Shown here one piece after another: positions 10,717 to 22,395 of a DNA stretch of 64,000 bases. Source of the DNA: Isoetes taiwanensis (taxonomy: Eukaryota > Streptophyta > Lycopodiopsida > Isoetales > Isoetaceae); NCBI GenBank assembly GCA_021234155.1, contig JAJEKV010000004.1, forward strand, positions 23,967,122 to 24,031,121, given 5' to 3'. The translations under genes and the position numbers were made by a program. The notes beneath the pieces were generated by a model. It had not been told where the DNA came from and searched no databases. It was given only the letters and a program-made list of their open reading frames with translations. Each line of letters begins with the position of its first letter. Position 1 is the stretch's first letter.

Positions 10717-10850
10717 ATCCATGCAACATGTGCTTGCTCTATAAATAGCTTTTTGAAAGTGGGATGGCTAGAAATTTTGCTATATCCATGCAACATGTGC
10801 TTGCTCTATAAATAGCTTTTTGAAAGTGGGATGGCTAGAAATTTTGCTAT
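10717..10850 (+). repeat. Perfect 67-bp tandem duplication
   Basis: Positions 10717-10783 and 10784-10850 are identical, starting ATCCATGCAACATG. A perfect duplication implies a recent event in otherwise decayed sequence. Confidence 0.95.
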
Positions 10851-11178
10851 TGCAGAGGATTGAATATAGGTCAAATTTGAATAGAGGTTAATTTTGAAGT
10901 TTGTGGTTGCTCTTGGATTCAAAGCAAATAAGGATGCAATTCTCTCCGTATCTTCTGGTCCCATGAGCATCAATGGGCTATTCAAAGGTGTTATAGGTTT
11001 ATGATATTCGTTGTTCCAATATTTGTGGTCTTTTTAAATGGTTTCTTTGATCCAGATTCGAAATACAGCAAGAGTTAGACAGATGGTTTTTACTTTTATC
11101 CACCTGCGCACATAAACCTTGCTTGATTTATCATTCACAACTACCCTTAATAGCCATGCTTTATGTATATTCCAACAG

Positions 11179-11312
11179 GTATGCAGGTGGTTCATTTCTG
11201 TTCAAGTAATCTCAGTCGTGGGATGCTCTTGCTTGCCTCCATCTCGAGGCAGCATTTATGTAGATGTTGGAAGATTGACAGGGATTTACTGGAGCCAATC
11301 AATGACATAAAG
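11179..11312 (+). other. Candidate exon, unknown protein
   Basis: A CAG acceptor at 11176-11178 and an AAAG/GTAAGC donor at 11312-11318 enclose 134 bp. One frame is open throughout, with segments SNLSRGMLLLASISRQ and DRDLLEPINDIK. I do not recognise the protein. Frame openness, exon-like length and good splice borders are the only support. Confidence 0.3.
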
Positions 11313-12729
11313 GTAAGCATTCAGTCCAAACTGCTAAGCCTAATGGGTTTTGCATAAAAAGCATTACTTCAGATTATTCCAACTCTAATGGGGTTGTGCA
11401 CAAAAGGCATTATTATACAAGTGATATTGAATGTACTGTTGTCTATGACTCTAATGCCAGTTTGAAATATGATAGATATGAAGGCAGAGAATCTAGGAGA
11501 AGAAAGACAGTCAAGCATGTACAAAAAAGTTACAAGTTACTAGATTTGTATAATTTTAAACAGTTCAAGAAAGTGGAAGTAGGATGCAGGAGGTATATCA
11601 TTTCTATTGTGTAACATATTTTTTCTTATTGTTTTACATCGCTAGCATGATTTTATTCTGCTTTTATAACTATGGTTCTTTAATACCAACAGAAGAGTTA
11701 TTCAATGCCTTAGCTCCAATTGCTCAGGAAAGGGGAAGTAGGATGCAAGAGGTATATCATTTTCTGTTGTGTTAACATTCAAAGGCCTCAAGTTTAGGCC
11801 AAGCTTTAACGTCTATAAAAACAGGCGAGGAAAGGACTTAAGTTATTTATGTTTATATTCCTGTTTGCGGGTAAGTAGTTTGCTCTAAGAATGAGGATAT
11901 TGCTTGAATCAGTTGTGTCATATACCATGTGCAACGTATGTGTCCAGACGAATGAAAGACTCCAGTCAATTATGATACTATTAAATTAAAGTAACTTGCA
12001 CACTATGATTAACTTGCACACGCACCATATCAAGCTCCTAGAACTTAGAACAACTGTAGCAATTGCTTACATGTGAATCAATTTGGTTTATCCTTTTCTA
12101 AGGAGGTGGCACTATTCCCCCTTTGGCATATAATTGTGCTAGATTTTCGATGAGCAAAAGTAGACTCTGTTTTCAACGAGCTAGCCTGGATTATGATACT
12201 GGAAAATGTGCCATGTGGCATGAAGTCTGCCTGTTTAAATAATTGAATCTATCTAAATATGATGTGACTACTTCTTTTGGGGTCAAAAGAGACCTTGAAT
12301 GAATGTAAATGGCTTATGTACCAGAAATTTGTACTATCACCAACATTTTGGATTTTAATATCTTTAGATAGTAGATGTTTGAGTATATTGCTAACTTTTT
12401 CTCTTTAACATGCATTGTAACAATCTTTACATGGCAGGACAACGTAAGACATACCAATATCCATATAAATCCTAGACATTACCACCATCTACAAATCCAT
12501 GCCTCCCACCCTCCTGCTAAATTCTTATGGATATTGGTATCTTGCAAAATCCAGTTATTCGAATTCAAAATCGTTAAAGCATGGGGTTGGCCTCCTTCCC
12601 TCATTCTCAAACAAAATTTAAAGTCACAACATCAGATTCTTGCTGACATATTCTCTAGCATATGATCACTATACCTCACAAATATCTAGGCATGTTCCTG
12701 TTCACAAGTATAACTAATTCTACTCATCA

Positions 12730-13137
12730 ATTAACAGAGCCAAGAGTTATAACTTTTCATGTGCCTGTTGCCAGTTACAGGTTATTGAAGATGAAAGCCA
12801 TACTCTTCTGAGTTGCCCTACTTTGGAGATAGTCCGGAATCATTTTTTGACCTTAGCATTCCATTCCACGCTTCCACAACTTCTTAGAGCACCATCTGTG
12901 CATGACTTGGCATTATACATACTTGAGGTTCTAGATAAACGTCTACAATTACTGAGCCCTCAGTAGTCATTATCTCCGTTTATCTAGTATCATTATTACT
13001 GCAAAGGTTTTTCCCTTGAAAACCTTTCGAGGCAGAGTTTTTTAATCCTAGTAGTAATGATTGTACTAGCCCATTGTATGGGTCCCATGACCTATTGGTC
13101 TCCGTGGACGTTAAAAAATCTATTCTATTCTATTCAT
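12730..13137 (+). mobile_element. LINE 3' end with (TCTAT)n tail
   Basis: A frame from 12730 to a TAG at 12964-12966 (78 codons) contains CACCQLQVIEDESHTLLSCP and then VHDLALYILEVLDKRL. This is the same C-terminal zinc motif as the copy at 7.7 kb. The 3' UTR shares TTTTTTAATCCTAGTAGTAA and CTCCGTGGACGTTAAAA with that copy. It ends in a (TCTAT)n tail at about 13115-13137, where the other copy ends in (TTCC)n. Different short-repeat tails on one conserved end point to a LINE clade that finishes in variable simple repeats instead of poly(A). The 5' boundary is not seen. Confidence 0.7.
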
Positions 13138-13139
13138 GT

Positions 13140-14050
13140 TAGATATTACTGTTCTAAACTCAAAGTTTCATAGATCTTTTTTAATGTATCATGAAGCAGA
13201 TTAACAAAACCCAAAGCGACTTCGTGCTCGTCATCTTATAACCACGAGACACTCGGTTTCAATTTAGTTTTCATAACTGAATCTCTATTCCTAAGCCAAT
13301 TTACATTTCCTCCTACAAATGGTTTTTTGGCCTTTATCAATGAATCTTAGAAATAACCACCTCTTCATTGTTACCAGTATATTTTAGATGGAAAACTACA
13401 TTAATGAACTAGATAATAATTTTGTTTTAGAGGATTTGATTCTTTATGTTAGTAACATTATACAAAACCTGCTATGATGAGCATGCTCACTAGCATGTCT
13501 ACAAGCTCCAAAGTTAGAAGAGCATGCTCACTAGCATGCCTAAGAGCTCCAAAGTTATAGCTCCCATTGTAAAAATGACCTACAGTGTTAGCTTTGTCTT
13601 AAACTTCCTAGACTTGAATTTTTTAATATCATGAGTAATATTCACGAGTAATATCTGTATTTTTCCTTTCATCTCAGTTAATTACTTACATAAGTATCCA
13701 TCCATTGCCTGATAGATCTTACAACACAAAAATAAAAACGGATGTCTTTAGTTATAATTTTCATGTGCCCTTTATCACATTGTTTTATGTGCCAGATCAC
13801 TAGCCTGGCCGATGTCAAAAAGATTGCAAACATAAAACAATGTCGGGATCTGGTATGGCAGATTAACATAGCTACAAAATCCAAACCAAAAATCCATGCG
13901 ATCTAAATAAGAATCCATATTAGAAATGCCAATTAGCAGAAATGGTCCTTCTCAGAAGCGGCCCGTTGAGAAAACCCTAAAGTATAAGGGCTCGCTACTT
14001 GCATGAAGGGCAAAAGTAATTAAAAAAAAAGAGACATGATTTAGAAAAAA
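13140..14050. other. Gene-free stretch
   Basis: No gene is recognised. A short duplication of about 45 bp (around GAGCATGCTCACTAGCATG) occurs near 13478-13560. The stretch ends at the target duplication of the Mutator-like element. Confidence 0.5.
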
Positions 14051-16276
14051 GGGAAAAACCACAGAATACCCTTATGTTTTGACATATTTTCCCACATACC
14101 CCTAACTTTTCAAAAATTTATGGAATGCCCCTGGTCAATGTATTTGGCCTTGTATAATTTCGTATATCACATGATACCCTCGTATTTTTGCATATTTTAC
14201 TGAATGCCCTTGTGCAAGCAGTTCGTTTCCGCTCTTGCCTTTTTCTAGAAAAGTTTTTTTGGTGCTACAGACCAGCAATTTTTGGTGGTTGCTTTTTCAG
14301 TAATCCTCTACAGACCAGCAAATTTTCAGTGGCACAGAGTTCGATTGGAGGGTGCACCAGCAGCAGCGATTCTGATTTCGAGCTTATTAGCCGATTCTGA
14401 TTTCGCACCAGCAACAGGACACTTATTTCGCATCAGCCAATTCCTTTTGTAGCGAAGCCACTGAAAACAAGGATCCGATTCTTGCAAACCTAGCTAACCC
14501 ATCATCGATTCTTAAGCTCCAGCCATAGTAAGGATCAGGGTTTCCCTTAAGGAAAATTTTGAAGGGGGCTAATTTAGCACACATGGCGAATTTCATGATT
14601 TATAAGTTCGCACTGTTGGCGAATGTTTCCTTTTATAGAAGTTAGGACATAATACTCAGGATCTAAAGCACTGGTATACGACAGTTTGGAAATCATAACC
14701 AAAAAACACTATTAAATTGAAACAAAAAATTGCACCGAAACCATGTTAACATTTGTCTATGTATTTGGCTTCATAGGGCAAGCTAACTTAAAAATTTCAT
14801 GGTCTAACACGACATTAATATGTAGCCTATTGCTAACAAATGCCTAGGTTACAGATTTAATTTTTCTTTCATATTAATACCAATCTTTTACGCAAGATGA
14901 ATGTTCTTATTATATACAATTTGATTCATCTCCTTGAGAAGCACATAGATCCTGCACATCCCTATAAAATTGCAACAACTCATACCTATTTGGGTCAATA
15001 AAATGCACAACAACTTTAATGAGAAAATGAATGTGTTTTTTAGAGTCGAATTTTTTTAATTGAAAGACGAACTGTGAAAGCTTTCATTGACGAGAGCTCC
15101 ACCTTCAGTGCATGATTTCGCAAAGCACAATTGTTCTGAAGTTTCGATTCTTGCTGTGATGACGAAGCGCCATCCATTGATTCAATAGACCAACAAAAGC
15201 ACTCACGATCTGCTGCATGTAGTATATTATGGGCCCTATTTTCATCATCTTGCCCATGCCATTGTTCATCCACAATTTTTTCGTTCTTAACAAATGAAAT
15301 ATGCACATTTTTAACTGCAGTCCAAGGGAAAAGCATGACCAAAAACAGTAACTGCACTGCAAGGATTGTAAACCTATCTCCCAAGCAAATAGTGCTTCTC
15401 CAACATCCATAACAGAAACCTTTTTGCAACATGCATAACAAAGACCTTACAGAGGATGACAACTGCTTTGGAAAGAATATCTACTAAAGAATTGTAAAAA
15501 CACATGACAACCACATATTGTCAAATTTACATACAAACCGGATTTTTCTCTGATGGATTGCATGTAAACTTGGAAGCGATTCTTGTTCTAAACTGCCGCA
15601 TAACAAGCTAGTGAGGGCTAATCATATTTCTTTGGAACAACTTTGAAGCATGTGTTCATGTAACTTATTTCCTACAAACTAGATTGCGTGTAAACACAGG
15701 CGAACCACGGTTCTAATCTTTCTTTGCAATAGCTAGTGAGGCTAAACATACTCTTTGGGAACGTACTAATTAGCCCAAATATTGTCGACCAACTGACAGG
15801 TTGGTATGTAGTAGCATCATCATAGAAAACTAGCTCAACTTAGTAGCATCATCATAGAAAATCAGCACAACTACAAATATGAACCTGAAACAAAACGAGA
15901 CAACCGGATTTGAGCAGAGAATTATTTCTTCCCATTTAGAAAATAAATTATCATAAAGAAAAATCAAATGTAACTCCATATCCAAATAGACAACGCATTT
16001 CCAATTTCTTTGTCTATGTTTAGGAGTTACAAATCATGATTTACCTCAAAGCAGGACTATTTTGCACGAAGAATCAACTCCGGGAACCTTTTGCAACACA
16101 AGTCTGAAATCAAGGCCAGATTATAGCAAAGTGAAGTTGTTATTTTTTGCTATAGGTTTCACCCATGGAAAAATGAATGTACATAAAAGTCTACGTAACA
16201 GAAGCTAAAACCATGTTTTATCGAAAACCTCAGTTCTTTCTAAGTACACTTGTTATTCTGTCGCACTCCCATCTAC

Positions 16277-16537
16277 CTGAGAACTATGACGACCTGCACA
16301 TTGTTGTGGAATCTGAGGTTTTTATAGAGCTTTGAGAAACACAGATCATAACAAACTATAAGGCCTAGTCGTCCAGCCGGACTGTCCACCAACACCATTC
16401 CAGATCCTAGCATAAAAAATCACGTAGAAACAATACAGAAACAATAGCCTAAACTTTAAAATAATGTCTGAACTTTACCAGGTGCAGTAGTGTTACTTTC
16501 TTTTAGGACTGGACCTCCTGGCACGTCAACATCAAAC
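16277..16537 (-). pseudogene. Captured exons of a Nit-like (deaminated glutathione) amidase
   Basis: Two - strand exons are visible. Exon A (16537-16479, 59 bp) follows a TGCAG acceptor, codes FDVDVPGGPVLKESNTTAPG and ends at a CCTG/GTAAAG donor. Exon B (16406-16277) continues in phase with MVLVDSPAGRLGLIVCYDLC and then LYKNLRFHNNVQVV. They match the carbon-nitrogen hydrolase family member Nit1/NLP, whose catalytic Cys lies in the VCYDLRFPELY motif. That Cys is kept here, but R-F-P-E reads C-F-S-K. Upstream exons with the catalytic Glu and Lys and the downstream C-terminal exons are not recognisable. It lies inside the hAT element, so I read it as captured gene sequence, probably not functional. 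Confidence 0.7.
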
Positions 16538-16850
16538 CTGCATTTGCAATGCAATACATAAGTCCCATGCAAGCAATGTAGTGTTTTGAATTTGTACGTA
16601 ATAATCACGGAGATATTCTCAATAGGATAATTTCTAGCATAAGACCTGGATATGTAAAGAACCATCTTTCAGATTAAGCAAACATTGGACACAAACCTAA
16701 ACAAGTGTAGGTGATACAAGGAAAATTGCCGATTCTCAGTCAGTATGTTGCATTAAAATAAAAGTAACATTTCAGAGGAATGAGCTTTATAATCTTCAAC
16801 ACGCCTCCTCTGGCGCTGAATATTTCAGACTGCAGTGAGATCCCCTTAAG

Positions 16851-16922
16851 TGTATTTGTCCCAGCAGGAATGTATTTATCCCAGCAGGAATGTATTTGTC
16901 CCAGCAGGAATGTATTTGTCCC
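16851..16922. repeat. 20-bp minisatellite, ~3.5 copies
   Basis: The unit TGTATTTGTCCCAGCAGGAA is repeated head to tail with one internal substitution (ATC for GTC). The same array occurs in the inverted hAT copy at about 63399-63470, so it predates their separation. Confidence 0.9.
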
Positions 16923-18175
16923 CCCCTTAAAGCGCAGACGGTCAATGTTCACACATGCAATTAATTCTTACGGGATCTTGTCCAATGCTTTCGCTAGTGT
17001 AGGATTGGCTTTCTGTACAAATAGTGCAAATGTTGAAACAAATAGTACAATCTCCACCATATATCAGAAATGTATAAGTGTGCTAGCCTTCAGAAAGGAA
17101 AGTTGCACTCTAATTTGACTGTGTTCATAATCATATGTTTGGGCTTAAAATAAAAACATCTTTCATATTAAAATAACATGAGCACGGGCCAAATCAATGC
17201 ATATGTTAAGCAAAGTTAATGCACTTTGCTTTCTGGTACAAATTTGAGATGGACATTTGACATAGAAAAGGAAATACAAAACAACTTAAAGAAGAGTCAC
17301 TCAAACCCTTAAATGTAGCCATTAAATAAGAAAGAGCCACCAGTGTGAGCAATGAGAACTCCCTTGTCAAATCTTTAGGGTTTGTGATTTAAAAAAGGAT
17401 CGTGGAAATTTAAGCAAAGTCTGATAATTCACAAATTGAGCAAGCTCAACCTATTTGTTACGGAAAACAATACCCAGATTTGTTGTTGAGGCCAAACTTT
17501 GGCTTCCAGCAAGTTCAAATAGATCTAAACGATTAGCTAAGATATTGATATAATTTTTGAAATTCGTACCTGTGTCCACTATTTAGACAGATATGTTGCT
17601 GAGGCAAATCATCCGGAATGCAATAGTCCCTACTACTGGTAAGAGGCGAATCATTCTAAAATCCCTAAACCTTGAATAGAGATCTAGGCGAATAGCCCAG
17701 CCACCGCTATCGTCGCTTAGGCGATCTCGAGTTGGGCGGGAGCAGCCACCGTCGAAATGTTGGCTAATATTAGAAAATTAGTTAAATATTGAACCTACTT
17801 AGCATTCGTGGTAATGGTTTTAAAAACATTAAAATATAGCATATTTATGAATATTCGCCCCTTAAGGGAAACCCTGGTAAGGATAAGATATTTGCCACAG
17901 ATTAGGAATTTACCACAGATCAAGTATCAAGGGTATTTTGTGAATTTGAAGGAAACATAAGGGCATTTGAGGAATTATGTCAAAACATAAGGGTATTTCA
18001 ACAATTATCAAAACTACAAAATACATTGTACGTTGACCAGGGGCATTCCATAAATTGTTGAAAAGTTAAGGGTATGTGGGAAAATATGTCAAAACATAAG
18101 GGTATTCTGTAGTTTTTCCCTAGAAAAAAAGGGGCCAAACCATAGAGAATGTGACTTTAAAATATGTGGATATAG

Positions 18176-18310
18176 TGTGCGTTCTAGATGTACGCATTAG
18201 TACGTCCCACAGAATATGCCCATCAAATCATATGAAAACCATAGAATAGAATAGAATAGAATAGAGAAAAGCGTACAAAAATACAAAAAAAAAAAAAAAA
18301 CCGTTATTAT
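18176..18310 (+). repeat. Dispersed repeat with (ATAGA)n and poly(A) runs
   Basis: This matches 9913-10025 and includes an (ATAGA)n run at 18241-18266 and a run of A at 18285-18300. It starts about 50 bp right of the Mutator-like element. Confidence 0.7.
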
Positions 18311-21300
18311 GTTAGATATTTATCAATGTGATCTCTTTGTTCAAAATGTATAAGTTTTCATCATTCTAAAACTTTTGTACCCTTGCACTTGCAAGTGTTT
18401 ATCAAAGCATTAGTACCACATTCTTGGAGATTGTTTGACATAGATTGAACGGTTGAGCTTCAGACTTTATTATCATTCTCAACTTCATAACATGGTGGTT
18501 GTCACATGTATATATCTTCTTCTAGTTTTGCATTTAAGAATGCAGTACTAACTAGTGTTGTGTATGCATATTTTACGTTCACATATGTCTCATATCTCCC
18601 TTAATGTACTATACGTACTATAACTTCAAATTGACTGGTCAACTTGCTCCATTTTTTATTTATACTATACTATCTAAACATATATAATCCAGTTTGATTT
18701 TTTCTGTTCACCTAAATATAAAACCTTATTTTCGTCCCGTCCTCAATGAACTAAATTTAAATTATTTTTCAAATCCACTGCCAGACAAGATTGGCAGAAT
18801 GAAGATGCTCTGCAAGTAATGCGATGCAGACGGACGCAGACGCAAGCTCCTCTTCGACGCTGTTTTATGCAAAGTCTTGAGGAGATAAAGGAGAAATAGA
18901 AGATCCCGGATGAAATTTTAGCTTTCTCCTGCTCTGCCTTGGCCGCATACAGATCCGGCAGAAGGCGCAACAAAACTGCAGTCTTATTAGCAGTTTGCGA
19001 GTTGAAAAACTGCAGTGACAGATCAAATCTGAGAAAAATCACAGATTAGATAGGAAAAAGGAGGGTAATCCACTTCTGCCTGATAGGCTGAGAGCAGTGG
19101 CATTAAGGAACCCTAACCGGCAAAGATAGCGATACTGCAATTTGGACAGACCAGATTGAATGAATAGTTTAAGCTTGCTAGATGGAAAAAAGCTCTGCGA
19201 ATCTGGGTCCTGTAGGTTTGATTCGACTCAGAATGAGAGGGTTCGATAGAACCCCAAAGCTCAAAAATCAACAAAAATGGCTTGAGTTTGAGGGCCGTAA
19301 ATGCTGCTGCAGCGGCAAAATTGCAGATGAGAAAGCTAAGAAAACCTCATAGTTATCTTCATCTGAACAGGGCCGGAACAGGGCCAGAACAGGGCTGGAT
19401 TGGCAGATGCAGAAAGCGTGAAGGAGATCGAGCCGCTTCTGATTCTGGAAGATCAAAGATGCTTCTGAGGTGCTGTGAATCTACAAACTGCGCAGAGACA
19501 GAGCACTGGTTTGATCAAATCCCAGGCTCTGATTATCACGGAACAGGGCTCTGATTATCTCTGAACTATTCTGACATCACAAGATATTTTTTGCAGATGG
19601 GTGGATAAGGTAAGAAGTTGAAAGCGTAACCTACTTAATCAGTAGATCAGGATTCCTGCATGTGTAATTACAATCTTCCATAATCAATGCATCATTATAT
19701 TTGGAACCATGCATCTAATATATGGTGGTCATATGTAGCAATTGCTATATAAATTTCTTCCATCTTATATTAGATCTGTCAAGAACTTTCTGTAGCTTAC
19801 GCCAATGGCTAAATGCATGAAATAATTAGATCAGATTTAATCTGTTTTGCTCAATTTTGAGGAAGTGGATCAACTGCTCTCCATTTGCGGAATGCTATTA
19901 GCCTCTTGTGCAATGAAAAGCCTAAAATCTAATAATGCACAAGGTGCTGGTGTTAGATGCTGATGCAGATTGTAATCATGATCAGAATTTTCTTCCTTGT
20001 GGCACATTGCCCTTCCTCTGGCCAAAGCTATAGGCTGGGCAAAAGTAAACCCACGTTTGCAAATCTAGAAGAGCTCTGGCGAAATGCCCTACCTCTTCTT
20101 CTTTTGCTTGCATTTTTTGCATCTCTATAGTATCAATGCTTTTGTATCAATGCCACTGCGAGTGTTATGCTCGTAACAAAAATTGCTAGCCAAAAAATGT
20201 CAGGGCAAAACTAGGTCACGATAGCGTAAATTATAGAATTAAAAGCGACATGTTGATATTGCTTCCCACTATCAGCCTGAGGATAATATTTATCCTTCAA
20301 AGAGCACAAAATGGTAATCGTAGCTTTATAAACCATAAAAGCATAAACTTGTGTATGTAATCAAAACTTGCTAGATTTAGACAAGTGGCAAACATGCCTT
20401 CAATACAAAAAACAAAGTGCAAATGGTGAGAATTTCCTCACTAAACTCTTATTGATAAGTTGTAAGGGCTAACTGGCAGAATACATCAATGGATGATTGG
20501 CAATACTTTATATCTCTCTCATGATATTTATATAATTAGATGATTCGCAGTACATTAAATCTCTCTCATGATATGCTGCATGATTTTAATAATTTAAAAT
20601 CTATTATGTGTGTTACTTCCAGGGTCAGTATCATAGGCTTTAGGATGACTATTAATACACGGTGCCTTTCTATTTTGCTTCAAGTGGCCTAAAGACTTAA
20701 GTTTGGATCTATCCATGGAGCAGTATTTATAGGGCTCCTTAAACTACAGAGGTTAGAATTCCCCATGCTCAAACACAGTTCAATTTTTGTATGTTCGGAA
20801 CTTAGATTCTTTTGATTTAATACAAAACATCTTTCGTAACGAGTTGTTATAGTCACTATTCTTCTATCGTGCGGGCACTGAACACAAGGCAAAAAAATGC
20901 AGGTTCAAATTCTGCATGTTCTAGCATGTATAGACGAGTTGGGGAAGAGAAACGTTCGCGGCGGCCTTAGCCGCCGCGATAAGTTTCTTGTATGTACTAA
21001 TACAATAAGTGTGTAACAAATGTAATTCAAAAAAAAAGGGGTCAAATGACATTAACCCTCCTAAAAGAGAATAGGAGGCGAGTAACACGATCAACTATAG
21101 TTGCTTGTTTACCAGATGAGGATGATCTTGATATAATGATGAACTTACAAAAGAGGAGCATGTTTGGAAGTCATCCTCAGAAACTAGAAACTGAGTCAAT
21201 GATGAAGACGACGAAGAGGAAGGATAATTATCTATATATTTTGTTTCTAAGCAAAGTCTTGATCTTTTACAAATTTGTTACACTCTTTGTTTTCAGTTTA

Positions 21301-22180
21301 GACTAAAATTGAAATATGAGGAGGCATGCTATAACTTTAACTAGAACTATTTTGGGTTGTAAATTTTGAGAAATACTTATTTACTAGTGTCATATAGTCT
21401 GCCCTATTATTTAAACTTGAAGCTCTTCTCTTTTAATTGTGATTGCAGCTATTTCAAACTGTAGCTTAGAAATAATAGTTTCAGAAAATGACATGAAGTA
21501 CTTAATGTAATCTATGTAAAATATGTATTTTACGTATTTAACAATGTTAAAAACGTCTTTAAAGTACTTTTGAAATGAGAGGTATGAAAACGATATTAAT
21601 ACATATAGCAGCTGCACCGTACTAGATATACCTGACAACATCCATGCAGTGAACTTCTAGATTATTAGCATTTGTAAAAGCTAACACAACTATGGTGCTA
21701 GTGAGCTTAACAATAAAAGAAAATATTTCTTTCATAGTCCATACCTCTTTTTTGTGAAAATTCATGTGCCAGTAGTCTTGCCATGAATTTTGGCTCCCCA
21801 TTCGTTCATGTTTTGATTTTATATATAGACTTATTCGAACTACATTTTCGCTAAATGGTTTCTCAACAAGTTCATAAGTTTATGGAAGGCAAAATTTTGC
21901 TCATCTGAAAATTCCATTGCAGAATGGTAGTTGATTCTATCATTCTGCATCTCCAGCCGATAAACCTTCTATCTACGATTAGAAGCTTCTGTCTGGTAGA
22001 ATTCAAGCTTTTAGGGGAAAAAGCTCCTTGCAAAGCGGAGGAAGAAAACTGTAACAAAAGTAAGGGGCTAGAAATGCACACACCATTGCCGCAACCGTGA
22101 TTCAAAGAAGCGACTGAGACCGGAATGCTGGGACCGCTACGCTACAGAAATGAAAAAAATTGCTCCCCAAGTACTATATT
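18311..22180. other. Gene-free stretch
   Basis: I find no supported gene. A GC-richer, leader-like region at 18770-19560 contains a triplicated GAACAGGGC motif (about 19367-19396) but no recognisable protein. A frame at 21046-21306 codes an acidic/basic peptide of unknown nature. A palindrome at 20944-20992 is listed separately. Confidence 0.4.
20940..20992. repeat. GC-rich palindrome, copy 1
   Basis: TTCGCGGCGGCCTTAGCCGC then CGCGATAA forms a strong hairpin. The flanks AAGAGAAACG and AGTTTCTTG extend the dyad. An inverted near-copy lies at 34732-34790. The surroundings are AT-rich, so both GC content and symmetry stand out. No transposon boundary could be fixed. Confidence 0.75.
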
Positions 22181-22182
22181 GC

Positions 22183-22300
22183 GAGTTCAAGTTTTTTTTT
22201 TTTTTTTAAGGCATTCTAGCGTGGCCGATGACCCCTTCCGGGCTAACGCGGTCACGAGACCCCATTGGTCCCAGGATGCCTTCAAAAAAACCTTGAACTC
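22183..22300. repeat. Short fold-back hairpin (MITE- or SINE-like)
   Basis: The outer arms GAGTTCAAG and CTTGAACTC, poly(T) against poly(A), and AAGGCAT/ATGCCTT pair across a GC-rich core (CCCCTTCCGGGCTAACGCGG). The structure is about 118 bp. On the - strand it resembles a small pol-III-type element with an A tail, but the flanks are inverted rather than direct repeats, so a fold-back element is the safer call. Confidence 0.55.
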
Positions 22301-22395
22301 ATACAACAACATTCATTTGTTATGCAGAATATGAGTATTATGATAATACTTCCTTTAGTGGGAATCAACATAATGTAAACATTAGCCATTAGCTT

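Larger units (their letters stand above)
10026..12700 (+). other. Stretch with possible decayed exons, no identified gene
   Basis: Short open segments with splice-like borders occur. One near 10516 reads DIVVNGVELPHVLDWIVA and then hits a stop. The best exon-like segment is 11179-11312. Another near 11690-11752 reads EELFNALAPIAQERGSRMQE before a GTATAT donor. None matches a family I know. They could be a decayed gene or LINE sequence upstream of the element end at 13.1 kb. Confidence 0.3.
14528..17884 (-). mobile_element. Non-autonomous hAT element carrying host exons (Pack-type)
   Basis: The element spans 14536-17876 (3,341 bp). It has perfect 17-bp terminal inverted repeats CAGGGTTTCCCTTAAGG and an 8-bp target duplication GTAAGGAT (14528-14535 and 17877-17884), both diagnostic of hAT. 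Sub-terminal GGCGAA/TTCGCC motifs recur at both ends, as expected of transposase-binding repeats. No hAT transposase is visible. It contains - strand exons of a nitrilase-like amidase gene and a 20-bp minisatellite. It is inserted in a Mutator-like element. A second copy lies inverted at 62448-64000. Confidence 0.9.
14042..18129. mobile_element. Mutator-like (MULE-type) element, interrupted by a hAT insertion
   Basis: The element spans 14051-18120. It is flanked by a perfect 9-bp direct repeat TAGAAAAAA (14042-14050 and 18121-18129), the length typical of Mutator transposition. Its ends are long inverted repeats of at least ~92 bp, beginning GGGAAAAACCACAGAATACC on the left and its near-complement on the right. 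Without the nested hAT element (14536-17876 plus 8 bp) it would be about 721 bp, too short for a transposase, so it is non-autonomous. Right-arm sub-repeats around ACATAAGGGTATTT are amplified. The identical target duplications show the unit is intact. Confidence 0.85.

Noticed and set aside
15040-15462. 140-codon open frame inside the hAT element as a transposase
   Set aside because: No hAT catalytic or dimerisation motif is visible, and the composition is not informative.
18241-18266. (ATAGA)n run as the tail of an inverted LINE
   Set aside because: The conserved LINE end GGACGTTAAAA (or its complement) is not next to it. It looks like a microsatellite inside a dispersed repeat.
20940-21000. 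Helitron 3' end (hairpin followed by CTAAT)
   Set aside because: The second copy of the hairpin (34732-34790) lacks CTRR at the matching place, and no 5' TC end or Rep/helicase was seen.
22183-22300. tRNA-derived SINE
   Set aside because: No convincing A and B boxes. The flanks are inverted, not direct, repeats.
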